Of a stretch of DNA of 64,000 nucleotides, positions 48,063 to 57,140 are shown in pieces. The position numbers and the translations under genes were made by a program. Numbering within the stretch: position 1 is the first letter of the stretch; each line of letters opens with the position of its first letter. The DNA is from Proteobacteria bacterium bin106 (GTDB lineage Bacteria > Bdellovibrionota_B > Oligoflexia > Oligoflexales > Bin106), in the NCBI GenBank assembly GCA_002238945.1, contig MPNI01000003.1:1-64000 (forward strand), given 5' to 3'. Below the pieces are notes generated by a model that saw only the letters and a program-made list of their open reading frames with translations, made no database searches and was not told the DNA's origin.

Positions 48063-49877
48063 ATGACGATATATAACAAGAGACGTGTAACAGAAAAACC
48101 TGTTTTTCTGTTACTGGCCGCCATGCATGGCTTTATGTTTTTTTGTCTCTTGTATTCTTTGAATACAAGTCATATTCATAGTTCTGATGCGTACTATCCT
48201 ATGCCTATCACATTAAAACATCTACGTCGGCAAAGCGACTTACCCACCGAACAAGAAGCTGATAGATTAGCCAAAAGCGCGCTGCGACGCAAAAAGACTC
48301 ACAAGGCAGCAGAGATCTATCTTCAAGCCCAAATGTACCGGCAGGCCATCGACGTTCTTGAAAACGCAGGGCATATTCAAGAAGCAGCCCATATCCTCAC
48401 GACTATCAATGCCACTGATCGTGCAGCTCTTCTCTTTGAACGCAACAAACGCTTTAAAGAAGCCAGTGAAATTTACGCTGGCGCGAAGTCATTTTTAAAA
48501 GCAGCACAAGCTGCAAAAAGAGGCGGTTGTCATGCTGAAGCTGGCGATTATTTTGTCAAAGATGGACGTTTCTTAGCTGCAGGATCCTCCTACCTTCTAG
48601 CAAAAGACTATTTTCTTGCTGGACGCGCATTTGGAAACGCCAAAGAATTTGACCGAGCCATCTCATGTTACCAAAAATGGATCGTATACAAGACAAAAGA
48701 GCTCAATCGTATCAGCAACGAAGATCGAGAGCATGTAGCTGCTTGGATCAAAACAAGACGTCATACAAGCCTTGCCAAGATAATGCTACAAAATTCTGCC
48801 CAGATGGTAGATCTTATCCATCACTTCACTCTTAAAAATGATAACCAGATGCTACCACTCATCATCAAAGATGCCAGTGATAATGACATACGTCTTGTCC
48901 TCAAAAAGCTCAATTTTCGACATCCCACATCCGCTACTCTAGCCAAAATATTCTACAACTTAGGCCACCATGAAAATGCCGGTATTATTTATGAAAAACT
49001 CCAACAATGGGAACAAGCTGCAGAAGCCTTCAGGTTAGCAAAAAAATTTGCAAGAGCCTTATCTTTGTATTGCAAAATCGGCAATTGGGAAAAAGCCAAA
49101 CTCGTCAAAACCCAACAAGAAAAGGCCCTCTCTTCTCAATCATCACCAGAACAAGAAGGCGTTGCTCATAAATCTAAAGAAAGTAACGCTCTCATAAATG
49201 ACTTTGAAGAATCCTATACCGCTGCCGCAGCTTTCTTAGGAACCGTAAAGAAACCAGCTACACAACATCAACAAGAAGAAGAGGAGGAGGAAGAAAAAGA
49301 AGAAGCTACTCAAGCCATGAGCAGTCCACAAACTCAACCACCTCCTCAGAAGCAGACACCTAAGCAAGATTCTTCTGTTTCTCAAGTGACAGCATCATCA
49401 GCTTATGAAAGATGCAGCCATAAAAAGCCGCCAAAATCGTTTTATTGTGCAGCTATGTTGCAAGATTTTATGCCTTCTGAATGTGAAGCCTTTTGGCAAT
49501 TTGGCTACTATCACGCACTAGAACCACAAGACATTCTGCTATCCAGAGAACGTTCTCTCAAAGGATGCTACATTATCCTTAGTGGTACACTCTGCACACC
49601 AAACAAACGTCTCACATTCCAAAAATCGGACACTATTGGTGAAATAACATTGTTCTCAAGCCACCCTTTATATCTGGATGTTATTGCTCAAACACCAAGT
49701 GAAGTGTTTTATATCAATCAAAAGCAATTAATGCAGTTTGCCTCAGCTCACGGCGTCATGACACTAAGAATCTATCAAACATATCTCTATCGTCTCATCT
49801 CTGACATCCAAAAATCCACTGTGATCCATAATAAACAACAAAAGCCACAACAACCACAAAACCAAAAAGCCAGCTAA
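48063..49877 (+). CDS. Membrane-anchored TPR protein with C-terminal cyclic-nucleotide-binding domain
   Basis: A 604-residue protein. Residues 18-36 are one hydrophobic helix (LLLAAMHGFMFFCLLYSL), either an anchor or an uncleaved signal. Residues about 60-360 are helical TPR-like repeats, for example AAEIYLQAQMYRQAIDVLENAG and related units. A Glu/Gln/Pro-rich linker (about 380-455) follows. The last 140 residues match a cNMP-binding/effector domain: GCYIILSGTL, DTIGEITLFSSHPLYLDV and a final strand and helix. The phosphate-binding cassette is degenerate (no Arg after the Gly-Glu turn is obvious), so ligand binding is uncertain. There is no DNA-binding helix-turn-helix, so it is not a CRP-type regulator. 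Function unknown. Confidence 0.85.
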   Translation: MTIYNKRRVTEKPVFLLLAAMHGFMFFCLLYSLNTSHIHSSDAYYPMPITLKHLRRQSDLPTEQEADRLAKSALRRKKTHKAAEIYLQAQMYRQAIDVLENAGHIQEAAHILTTINATDRAALLFERNKRFKEASEIYAGAKSFLKAAQAAKRGGCHAEAGDYFVKDGRFLAAGSSYLLAKDYFLAGRAFGNAKEFDRAISCYQKWIVYKTKELNRISNEDREHVAAWIKTRRHTSLAKIMLQNSAQMVDLIHHFTLKNDNQMLPLIIKDASDNDIRLVLKKLNFRHPTSATLAKIFYNLGHHENAGIIYEKLQQWEQAAEAFRLAKKFARALSLYCKIGNWEKAKLVKTQQEKALSSQSSPEQEGVAHKSKESNALINDFEESYTAAAAFLGTVKKPATQHQQEEEEEEEKEEATQAMSSPQTQPPPQKQTPKQDSSVSQVTASSAYERCSHKKPPKSFYCAAMLQDFMPSECEAFWQFGYYHALEPQDILLSRERSLKGCYIILSGTLCTPNKRLTFQKSDTIGEITLFSSHPLYLDVIAQTPSEVFYINQKQLMQFASAHGVMTLRIYQTYLYRLISDIQKSTVIHNKQQKPQQPQNQKAS

Positions 49878-50503
49878 CTCCTATTTAGCTCTTTTTAGCT
49901 CTCTTGGCCCCAGCGGTCTTGGCAAACCAAAAAACACCTGCTAAAATGGGCATAAATACGGCTTGTGATACTGACATGATGCTGCTGGTGCTACTGATAA
50001 CCCGCTGGTACCTACTCTTACAAAACATCTTGTAAACAACGTCTAAAACACCAAACATACCAAAGCTTTACGTCTTAGACGTGTGCCTAACACAGCTCCT
50101 GAGATAGCCTTAACATAGCTTTTTATGTCATTTTTAAAGTAAATACTCTAAAAATAACTTGAACTTGAACCTGAAAACAAGCTTCTACCACTTAAAAATA
50201 CCTGTAACTGTAAAAACATCCCTAAAACTCAACATATATGAGTGTTATATGGCTATATGTGGCTGTATATGATTATATAAGTATGCTATACATAGAAATA
50301 TACCTAAAAAATATATGATATATAATATAAGCTAAACTAAACAAGCTAAATAAGCTTTGATCTAGATACACTGACCATATATGCTCTTATTTATACAGTT
50401 ATACATCTCACTGCAGGTACAGTCAGGTTTGCGAAACGATCGAAGGTTTAGGCACACGACACGAAGCTTTTATACATGATCTCAAAAATTCTGTTCTTTT
50501 TTT
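49878..50503. other. Intergenic region, AT-rich
   Basis: About 625 bases with many TATA-rich and short direct-repeat stretches (near 50240-50350). It holds the promoter of the next gene. No terminator, RNA gene or ORF could be supported. Confidence 0.5.
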
Positions 50504-51238
50504 ATGAAAATCTTTTCTAAAGCAGCACATAACAAAACAACTATCCTCACATCTACAGCGTTGCTGTTTGTGCTTGGTGGGTATTTGCATTATTCACAAG
50601 CTGCTTTGCCTCGCACGGATATCAAAGTGCATATTACCATAGACGGCATAGATTTTGGGGCATTTGATAAGGTTTTACTCGATAACCAAGATATATCTAA
50701 TGGCTTTAACAAGGCTGCTAACCATTTCTACGTCCACTCTAGCTCATCTTCACTTCCTTTTTCTAACCCACTCGAAAAGCTAGGAAAAATAACCTCTTAC
50801 AGCCCCTATGATCCTTCTAACTATAATTCTGACTATAATGCTAACTATAATACTAACTATAAAAAAACCACTAAGCCTTCTGCTAACCAACTCATGAGCG
50901 GCTCATCTACTGCAGCACACTTTACATTTAAGCTGCAACGATCATTTGTCACTGATCGCTCCTTATATGCCTGGATGCAAAAGCAAGCTCATCATCATCC
51001 TCATCCCAAAAACATTACCCTTACTTGGAAAGAAGTCCACACTTCCTATACTCCTTACAACCTAACAGCTAGCACAAATCAAGCTAGCACAAATCAAGAA
51101 AACAAAAGCATCCATCTGTTATCTTCAAGGCCTCTTTATTGGTCCTTAGAGGCACAAAAATCCTCCCAAGGAGGTTACACCGAACATATCATTATCGCAG
51201 CTAAACGTGTGTCGATTCACCAAGGTCACAAAAGGTGA
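50504..51238 (+). CDS. Secreted protein with phage tail-tube (gp19-like) domain pattern
   Basis: A 244-residue protein with a Sec signal peptide (about 1-33, TALLFVLGGYLHYSQA). Mature strands recall the T4 gp19/phage tail tube fold: an opening strand with IDGIDFGAFDKV, then FKLQRSFVTDRSLYAWM (the pattern of linear Lys-Arg, Asp, Leu-Tyr-Trp seen in tail-tube proteins), and finally YWSLEAQKSSQGGYTEHIIIAAKRVSI. A Ser/Asn/Tyr-rich insertion with SDYNANYNTNY-type repeats lies at about 100-125, and an ASTNQ duplication later. No sheath, baseplate or spike genes are nearby. The fold assignment is an inference; a secreted tube-like domain would be unusual. Confidence 0.6.
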   Translation: MKIFSKAAHNKTTILTSTALLFVLGGYLHYSQAALPRTDIKVHITIDGIDFGAFDKVLLDNQDISNGFNKAANHFYVHSSSSSLPFSNPLEKLGKITSYSPYDPSNYNSDYNANYNTNYKKTTKPSANQLMSGSSTAAHFTFKLQRSFVTDRSLYAWMQKQAHHHPHPKNITLTWKEVHTSYTPYNLTASTNQASTNQENKSIHLLSSRPLYWSLEAQKSSQGGYTEHIIIAAKRVSIHQGHKR

Positions 51239-51281
51239 TACAAAACACACCACTAGACTTTCACCAACGTGTTGGCGATAC

Positions 51282-52541
51282 ATGAACGTTCTACCACCTG
51301 CAAAAGACATCCCTGCCCCTGTGCATAATCCACAGTTACTTACACATTTCTGTGGTGAGATCCTCAAACATCCTCTTGCTCAAAAAGCCTACAATCTTGG
51401 CTTTCAAGCATGCAAGTCTGATGAAGAACTCCACTGTCATAGCATACATTTTGACATCCAAGCATGCCACGATCCTATAACCGACCAGCTACACTACTCC
51501 ATTAACGGCACCTTTCAACCACTAGACCAAGGATCTTTGCTGGCTCTGCTCTGTAAACCTTTAGCCATGCCTTTGCCCCTTCATTACGCTCTCAGAGGGA
51601 TTCATAACGCCTTGAGTATATGGGCTCAAGAACGCGAAATCACACATATAAACACCACCCTACAACTTATGTTGTCCTATTCTCAAAAAGATGTATTGAT
51701 CTACTTTCAAAACACCCATCTTAACACCTCTGAATCTGAAAAAACCATCTCCAATAGAACTTTCACCACAAAGATGCGTGCTCTAGCTATCACTATCAGA
51801 GATGTTTTACCTTCACTGAAGATGGCAGGAATTTATACATCTGTAGACAATCAACCTCCTGAGCTTCTTCATGGTAACGGAAGACTCTATGACTATGTTC
51901 TTGGCATGGAGTGGCAACGAGATTTTACCAGTTGGCCCTTTCCTGCTCAACCACACTTAAGCTTAAAAATCATTGAGCGAGTGGTGGAATTAAGCGGCCA
52001 AGGAGATTATCAAAAACATAATAAACGCTTTGAGGTCTGTTGTTTTCTCAAAAAAAACCTAGAACGCCTCTCCTTGTTACCCTTTGCTTTAGCCAGTGCT
52101 GGCTTTGGCCTGCACACATTCTTAGCCGGTAGCAGGACCACATTGCATGACTTTCAAAGTGAGATGATAAGCCAAAATATGGAAAAATCCATGCTCGATA
52201 CCTCACAAGATATGGCACCAGACCTTGTGGTTATCGATGGATACATCCACAACCAAGACCCCACATTCCTTAAGCATCTCATGGCCAAATCACCTCCTAT
52301 CATACTTATTGATCAACTCGATCAACAGGCCACAGCGTTTTCAAAAACTCTCCTAGATCCTTTTGAAAACACTAACTATTTAGTCAGGCAAATAGAAGGT
52401 TTTGTTCATAACACTCCACAAGCAACCAACCAGAAAAGCTCTTCCACATCTCAAGCCACCATCATCATGGTGTTATCAGCATGTCCTTCCACTCTAAGTA
52501 TGCCCCAAAAAGTAACCCAAAATGACAATCAAAACACATAA
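51282..52541 (+). CDS. Protein with degenerate receiver-like C-terminal domain
   Basis: I take the ATG at 51282 (419 residues); a GTG at 51207 would overlap the preceding gene. Residues 1-270 are of unknown type. Residues about 285-375 look like a response-regulator receiver: LVVIDGYI (Asp319 at the phospho-acceptor position), PPIILIDQLD, then LLDPFENTNYL, where the invariant Lys of receivers is replaced by Asp359. Phosphorylation signalling in the normal way is therefore unlikely. The final 50 residues are Ser/Thr/Gln rich. No sensor kinase is adjacent. It follows the tail-tube-like gene with 43 bases between them, so they may be cotranscribed. A histidine-kinase or ATP-binding motif was not found in the N-terminal part. 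Confidence 0.6.
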   Translation: MNVLPPAKDIPAPVHNPQLLTHFCGEILKHPLAQKAYNLGFQACKSDEELHCHSIHFDIQACHDPITDQLHYSINGTFQPLDQGSLLALLCKPLAMPLPLHYALRGIHNALSIWAQEREITHINTTLQLMLSYSQKDVLIYFQNTHLNTSESEKTISNRTFTTKMRALAITIRDVLPSLKMAGIYTSVDNQPPELLHGNGRLYDYVLGMEWQRDFTSWPFPAQPHLSLKIIERVVELSGQGDYQKHNKRFEVCCFLKKNLERLSLLPFALASAGFGLHTFLAGSRTTLHDFQSEMISQNMEKSMLDTSQDMAPDLVVIDGYIHNQDPTFLKHLMAKSPPIILIDQLDQQATAFSKTLLDPFENTNYLVRQIEGFVHNTPQATNQKSSSTSQATIIMVLSACPSTLSMPQKVTQNDNQNT

Positions 52542-52592
52542 CTCTGTTATAAAAACATAACTCTGTTATAAAAACATAACTCTGTTATAAAA
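52536..52592. repeat. Three 19-bp tandem repeats
   Basis: The unit acataactctgttataaaa occurs three times perfectly. The first copy overlaps the stop codon of the receiver-like gene, so the repeat arose from the end of that gene. Confidence 0.96.
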
Positions 52593-52700
52593 AGAAAACA
52601 TAGGAGTAGAAAGAACATCTATCCACAACGGTAGGTAGGATAGCTTACAATAACGCTAAGTGCACACATCACCATTTGACGTTTCTTTAAGAGGAAGCAT

Positions 52701-52961
52701 ATGTTAATCTTAGGGCTACGTTTTTTTAATCAGGTAGTAAGCTGGATAGAAAGAAAATCAAGCTCAAACAATAGCTCAAACAATAGCTCAAACAATAGCT
52801 CAAACAATAGCCTCACACAACCCATCCACAGCTACCTTCCATATATCTACACATTCACATATATAATATGTAAACAAATACAAAACACACAAAATACACA
52901 ACTAGCCAATCTAACGCATAAGGTTATATATATTTATATGAGATACCAAAAGCAGCCCTGA
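52701..52961 (+). CDS. Possible small membrane protein with Asn-Ser repeats
   Basis: An 86-residue frame with a good ribosome site (AGAGGA five bases before the ATG) and a short hydrophobic N-terminus. Its middle is four Asn-Asn-Ser-Ser units, encoded by a 12-bp tandem repeat. No homologue-like sequence is recognised, and the C-terminal half is aromatic and Ile/Thr-rich, typical of translated AT-rich non-coding DNA. The 12-bp period, a multiple of three as in the real genes, is the best argument for coding. I regard it as uncertain. Confidence 0.3.
   Translation: MLILGLRFFNQVVSWIERKSSSNNSSNNSSNNSSNNSLTQPIHSYLPYIYTFTYIICKQIQNTQNTQLANLTHKVIYIYMRYQKQP
52761..52808. repeat. Four 12-bp tandem repeats
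   Basis: The unit agctcaaacaat is repeated four times without mismatch, inside the possible small ORF upstream of ffh. Confidence 0.95.
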
Positions 52962-53000
52962 TCTTAGGTTTATTGATATACATACATTTCGAGTTTTTTC

Positions 53001-54620
53001 ATGTTCGATAAAGTAGCCTCTGGTTTTGAGGCGGCACGTGATACGTTGCGTGGTCGCACAAAGATTTCTGAAACAAATATTAAGCAAGCTTTAGAAAGTA
53101 TTCGTAAAAGTTTACTCGAAGCAGATGTGGAGTACAGTGTAACGCAGCATTTTCTTGCTGCTGTTGAAACAAAAACTCTGCATTCAAATATCAATCTCAG
53201 ATCTCATAATGCCAAACGTAAAACCAAACTTACCTTAAGCCAATACTTTTACGGCGTATGTTATGACGCACTCGTAGAGCTCCTTGGCAAGGAAAAATAT
53301 CAGCTCAACCTACCTCAAACCTATAACAGCATCATGATGATAGGACTGCAGGGGGTTGGTAAGACCACTACTGCTGCTAAGCTAGCTAAGCTGCTTAGCA
53401 AAACCAAGAAAAAACCTTTACTTGTGGCATGTGACATATACCGTCCTGCTGCTGTAGAACAGCTCAAAGTTCTTGGTCAAGAACTCGGTATTGAGGTATT
53501 TCACAAAGAAAATACCAACCCTTTAGAAATATGCAAAGCAGCACAAACTCATGCTTTTGAAAACAAACATGAAGTGATGATCCTTGATACCGCTGGCCGT
53601 CTCACCCTCGATGAAGAGCTGATGCAGGAGGTTAAAGAGATCAAGGATTTCATCAAACCGCAACACACTTTGCTTGTGGTGGATGCCATGATGGGACAAG
53701 ATGCCGTAAAAACAGCTAAAAGCTTTGATAACGCTGTGAATGTTGATGCTTTTATTTTAACCAAAACAGATGGTGATGCTCGAGCAGGCGCTGCTCTTTC
53801 TATCACCTATATCACAGGAAAACCCATTGCCTTTCTCGGTGTTGGTGAAAGCAGCGATGCTTTGGAATCTTTTCGTCCAGAGGGTATTAGTTCAAGAATT
53901 CTTGGCATGGGTGATATGCTCGGTATCATTGAAGAGCACAATGCAGCTAATGATGAACTCACCTCTGATGAAGGTCTTAAAGAAGCTCTTGCTGGCAAGA
54001 TGAACTTCAACCATCTTGCCAAACAGATCCAAATTATGCGCAAGCTAGGATCACTAAGAGCGCTTATCTCAAAGCTGCCCTCTCGTATTGCCAATATGAT
54101 TGCCCAAGGAGATATGGAAAAAATCCATAGCATCCATGCCATTATCCAATCCATGACCGCAAATGAACGATCACGTCACGTGCCTCTTAATCCATCACGT
54201 GCTAAACGTATTGCTAGTGGATCAGGACAAAAAATAGAAGTGGTTTATAATCTTGAGAGAATGATGGCCATGTTTTCTGCACAACAACAATCCAATGCGG
54301 CTCAAATGGCATTTGCTAAACAGATGATGTCTCAATTTTACCCTCAAAAACCGCCACTAGGAGAGGATTTCAATCAGCTAGCTCACCTAGAACTACCTGG
54401 AAAAACAGAGGGAGCAGGAACAAAAAAAGATGTAGAAGGTGTACTCAGCGACGATAAACAGACACAATCCAAAAACGCATCCTCAGAAAATAATGCAAAA
54501 CATGCAGGCTCTAAGAAAGCAAAAAACAAAAACATCACCCTAGCTTTGCAACAAGCAAAGCTCAAAGCTTTAAAGAAGGCTAAACGTAAAAGCTCAAAGC
54601 TCAATCGTAAAAAACGCTAA
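53001..54620 (+). CDS. ffh: Signal recognition particle protein Ffh
   Basis: A 539-residue SRP GTPase that recognises signal sequences and targets ribosomes to the membrane together with 4.5S RNA and FtsY. N domain (about 1-95), G domain with GLQGVGKTT (115-123), DTAGR and TKTDGDARAG, then the Met-rich M domain (about 325-445). The usual length is about 450; here the C-terminus has about 90 extra residues, Lys/Ala/Asn rich and strongly basic at the end, which could add RNA affinity. miaB starts 11 bases after the stop, so the two form an operon. Confidence 0.97.
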   Translation: MFDKVASGFEAARDTLRGRTKISETNIKQALESIRKSLLEADVEYSVTQHFLAAVETKTLHSNINLRSHNAKRKTKLTLSQYFYGVCYDALVELLGKEKYQLNLPQTYNSIMMIGLQGVGKTTTAAKLAKLLSKTKKKPLLVACDIYRPAAVEQLKVLGQELGIEVFHKENTNPLEICKAAQTHAFENKHEVMILDTAGRLTLDEELMQEVKEIKDFIKPQHTLLVVDAMMGQDAVKTAKSFDNAVNVDAFILTKTDGDARAGAALSITYITGKPIAFLGVGESSDALESFRPEGISSRILGMGDMLGIIEEHNAANDELTSDEGLKEALAGKMNFNHLAKQIQIMRKLGSLRALISKLPSRIANMIAQGDMEKIHSIHAIIQSMTANERSRHVPLNPSRAKRIASGSGQKIEVVYNLERMMAMFSAQQQSNAAQMAFAKQMMSQFYPQKPPLGEDFNQLAHLELPGKTEGAGTKKDVEGVLSDDKQTQSKNASSENNAKHAGSKKAKNKNITLALQQAKLKALKKAKRKSSKLNRKKR

Positions 54621-54631
54621 ACACATATATT

Positions 54632-56050
54632 ATGACAGTTTCCTTACAAGACCCCAAACATACTATGGCACCACAAAAAACGGTGAGTATTGAAACTTAT
54701 GGCTGTCAAATGAATGTGGCAGACTCAGAAGACATGCTCGCTGCACTGTGCGATGAATACACTCTCAGTACATCTGCTGAAAAGAGTGATCTGGTGATTT
54801 TAAACACCTGTCATATTCGCGAAAAAGCTTATCACAAAGTCGTAAGTCGCTTGGGCAAACTACGTCTTCTTAAAGAAAAGCATCACAAACTACGCATTGT
54901 TGTGGCTGGATGTGTGGCACAAGCTGAAGGCAAAAAGATGTTACGTTCATTGCCCATGATCGATATTATTGTCGGCCCAGGACGCATCCACGACCTCAAA
55001 ACATTACTTAAAGATCACGAACGCTACAAAACACCTCAACTTGCCATAGGCTTTCCAAAAAAGACAACACCCACAACTGACACACAAGAAACGCAAGAAC
55101 CACAAACCAAACTACACTTGCATCCTGGCAAAAATCCTGTATCTCGTTTTGTGACGATTCAAAGTGGTTGTGATAATTATTGCACGTTCTGTGTTGTGCC
55201 ACACACACGGGGACATGAGATATCGGTAAAACAAGAAGATGTGCATAAAAAGGTCCAAAGCATGCTTGCCAGAGGTGCTCAAGAAATCTTTTTGCTAGGA
55301 CAAAATGTAAACTCGTATGGAGCTGATCTCCTTAGAGAAGGCATCATCCAAGCATCAAAAAATGGTCCTTTTTATGACTTACTCACATCTCTTCTCAAAA
55401 TAGACCATCATTTTCGGTTGCGTTTCACCACCTCCAATCCCCATGATTTCACGTATCCTCTAAGTCAATTATTCCGGCATCACCAACGACTCGGCAAGTA
55501 CTATCACTTACCGGTACAATCAGGATCAGCACATATTCTACAAGCGATGAAACGCAAAGTAACTCCCAGCGAATATATGGAAAAAATTTCATGGCTACGA
55601 GAAAGCATCAAAGATATGGCCATATCCACAGATATTATTGTAGGCTTCCCCGGAGAAAGCGATGACGACTTTGATGCCACCTATGCCATGGTTCAAGAGG
55701 TACAATACAGCTTTATTTACGCCTTTCGTTACTCTCCTCGCAACCATACTCCTGCCAAACGATTTGCCCATCAAGTAGATGAAGATATCAAAGCAAAACG
55801 TCTCTTAGCGCTACAACAACTCCAAGATAGCATTACCTGCAAACTGAATGAAAAAGAGATAGGACAAACCAGAGAAGTCTTATTCCTCTACCCATCATCC
55901 AAAGAAAAACACGCCTATTATGGCAGAACAGAGCATTTCCGACTTGTCAAAGTTGTCTCACCCAAACAGCCTCTTACCGGCAAGATCTTGCCTGTAAATA
56001 TCATAAAAGCAAGCAAAACAACCCTTGAAGCACAACTCCTATCTACCTAA
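54632..56050 (+). CDS. miaB: tRNA 2-methylthio-N6-isopentenyladenosine synthase MiaB
   Basis: A 472-residue radical-SAM methylthiotransferase that modifies A37 of tRNAs reading UNN codons. The N-terminal UPF0004 domain has its three cluster Cys (Cys25 in YGCQMN, Cys60 in NTCHIRE, Cys94 in AGCVAQAEG). The radical-SAM motif is Cys180, Cys184 and Cys187 (GCDNYCTFC), and a TRAM domain is at the C-terminus. A Thr/Gln-rich stretch (about 143-162) separates the first two domains. Met12 is an alternative start. ffh is directly upstream. Confidence 0.97.
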   Translation: MTVSLQDPKHTMAPQKTVSIETYGCQMNVADSEDMLAALCDEYTLSTSAEKSDLVILNTCHIREKAYHKVVSRLGKLRLLKEKHHKLRIVVAGCVAQAEGKKMLRSLPMIDIIVGPGRIHDLKTLLKDHERYKTPQLAIGFPKKTTPTTDTQETQEPQTKLHLHPGKNPVSRFVTIQSGCDNYCTFCVVPHTRGHEISVKQEDVHKKVQSMLARGAQEIFLLGQNVNSYGADLLREGIIQASKNGPFYDLLTSLLKIDHHFRLRFTTSNPHDFTYPLSQLFRHHQRLGKYYHLPVQSGSAHILQAMKRKVTPSEYMEKISWLRESIKDMAISTDIIVGFPGESDDDFDATYAMVQEVQYSFIYAFRYSPRNHTPAKRFAHQVDEDIKAKRLLALQQLQDSITCKLNEKEIGQTREVLFLYPSSKEKHAYYGRTEHFRLVKVVSPKQPLTGKILPVNIIKASKTTLEAQLLST

Positions 56051-56066
56051 ATAAACCCTTCTGACT

Positions 56067-56089
56067 AAAAAACATCTTCACAAAAGATG
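56067..56089 (-). terminator. Putative intrinsic terminator of the membrane-protein gene
   Basis: On the minus strand a 6-bp stem (catctt / aagatg) with a five-base loop is followed by six T. It overlaps the 3' end of the minus-strand gene and lies 17 bases past miaB. Confidence 0.5.
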
Positions 56090-56091
56090 AT

Positions 56092-56595
56092 TTAAAAATC
56101 ATTCCCCGCTTCAGAAACACGTTCTGGCTTTTCAGCATCGGTGTCATCACCAATATCTTGCTCACTAACAGCCATTTTGCTTGTGTTCCTGTGTATGTTC
56201 TCATTCGTGTCTTCGTTTATGTTCTCCTCACGAGCAGCATCATCGCCACTAGCCACATGGTTCTCAGTGCTTTTTGCAGTGCTTTTTGTGCTGTCTGCAT
56301 CAGTGCTTTCAGCTACAGCTGATATTTCATTTAAATCAACTAGATCAACAGAGGGGTCTTGAGAATCTTGGTTTGCTTTTTTGGCAGGGTCATCTTTGCT
56401 CAATGGAGAAAGATCCATAAAACCAAGAAATAAATGCTCTTTAAAAAAAAGTCCACTCAATGGAGCACTAAAGACGAGATAACACACCACACATACACAC
56501 AAAAGGATGGACAAAATAACACACCACATTACAATGTCACCGCCAGGCACTTGAAATATGGCAAAAAAATCAGAAGAGATAGTTGTATCCTCCAC
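56092..56595 (-). CDS. Small membrane protein with long acidic tail
   Basis: A 167-residue protein with one hydrophobic segment (about 21-45, VILSILLCVCVVCYLVF) and a C-terminal tail of about 100 residues, acidic and Ser/Thr/Asn/Asp rich, probably disordered. It starts at GTG with AAGG eight or so bases upstream. No family is recognised. The tail includes two Lys-Ser-Thr near repeats. It is convergent with miaB and stands alone. The presence of a well-formed hydrophobic segment and a ribosome site makes it more likely real than chance. Confidence 0.65.
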   Translation of the reverse strand: MEDTTISSDFFAIFQVPGGDIVMWCVILSILLCVCVVCYLVFSAPLSGLFFKEHLFLGFMDLSPLSKDDPAKKANQDSQDPSVDLVDLNEISAVAESTDADSTKSTAKSTENHVASGDDAAREENINEDTNENIHRNTSKMAVSEQDIGDDTDAEKPERVSEAGNDF

Positions 56596-56771
56596 AGTAC
56601 CCTTCTTTAACTTGAAGCTTAAACCTGAGCCTTACGTTGCCCGCTTGGCTGTATGTTTTGTCTATGGTTATCTGTTATCTGTTATATATTTTTTGTACAG
56701 TTTGTTGTTGTTTACGCTTTGTCTACACATACTTTGCAACGAAAATGGAAAACATACAAAAAAGCTAAAAG

Positions 56772-56803
56772 TAAGGCAGCAAGTCTTACAACTTGCTGCC
56801 TTA
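56772..56803 (-). terminator. Strong intrinsic terminator of the RRM gene
   Basis: A perfect 13-bp stem (56772-56784 with 56791-56803) and six-base loop. Read on the minus strand it is followed by T-rich sequence (acttttagctttttt), about 80 bases after the RRM stop. Confidence 0.9.
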
Positions 56804-56885
56804 ACTTAACTGGTAAGGAGATCTCTCATAAAATATGAAAGACTAAAGCATATAAAAATACGTCCCCTCACATTATCATCCAAAA

Positions 56886-57140
56886 TCAGTATTTACGCTC
56901 ATGAGCTTCACTGACACGGATGGGACGTCCACCTACCGTTTTACCATCTAGATTCTCAATAGCAGATTTGGCATCCGTATCTGATTCCATTTCTACAAAA
57001 CCAAAACCTTTACTACGTCCACTCTCACGATCGGTAATGATTTTTACCGATTTGACAACACCATAATTAGAAAATTCTGTTTCTAACTCACTCTCTTGAG
57101 TTTGATAAGCAATGTTACCCACAAACAAACGACTAGCCAT
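56886..57140 (-). CDS. Small RNA-binding protein, single RRM domain
   Basis: An 84-residue protein that is one complete RNA-recognition motif. RNP2 is LFVGNI near the start and RNP1 is KGFGFVEM, with both aromatic RNA-contact residues present; the last strand ends PIRVSEA. Single-RRM proteins occur in cyanobacteria and several deltaproteobacterial lineages, where they are often cold- or stress-linked RNA chaperones; that role is inferred by analogy. The ATG at 57140 has GAGGA nine bases upstream; a TTG two codons earlier is less likely. A strong terminator follows. Confidence 0.94.
   Translation of the reverse strand: MASRLFVGNIAYQTQESELETEFSNYGVVKSVKIITDRESGRSKGFGFVEMESDTDAKSAIENLDGKTVGGRPIRVSEAHERKY

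Larger units (their letters stand above)
52542..53000. other. Intergenic region upstream of ffh
   Basis: About 460 bases with a 19-bp array, a 12-bp array inside a small ORF and AT-rich leader sequence. SRP RNA was looked for because ffh is next, but no such gene was recognised. Confidence 0.5.

Noticed and set aside
48063..49877. CRP/FNR-type transcription factor
   Set aside because: The cyclic-nucleotide domain is C-terminal and there is no helix-turn-helix.
50504..51238. Contractile injection system locus
   Set aside because: Only one tail-tube-like protein, and it has a signal peptide; no sheath, baseplate, spike or ATPase genes nearby.
52542..53000. SRP RNA (ffs) next to ffh
   Set aside because: No conserved SRP RNA tetraloop or symmetric loop sequence could be seen.
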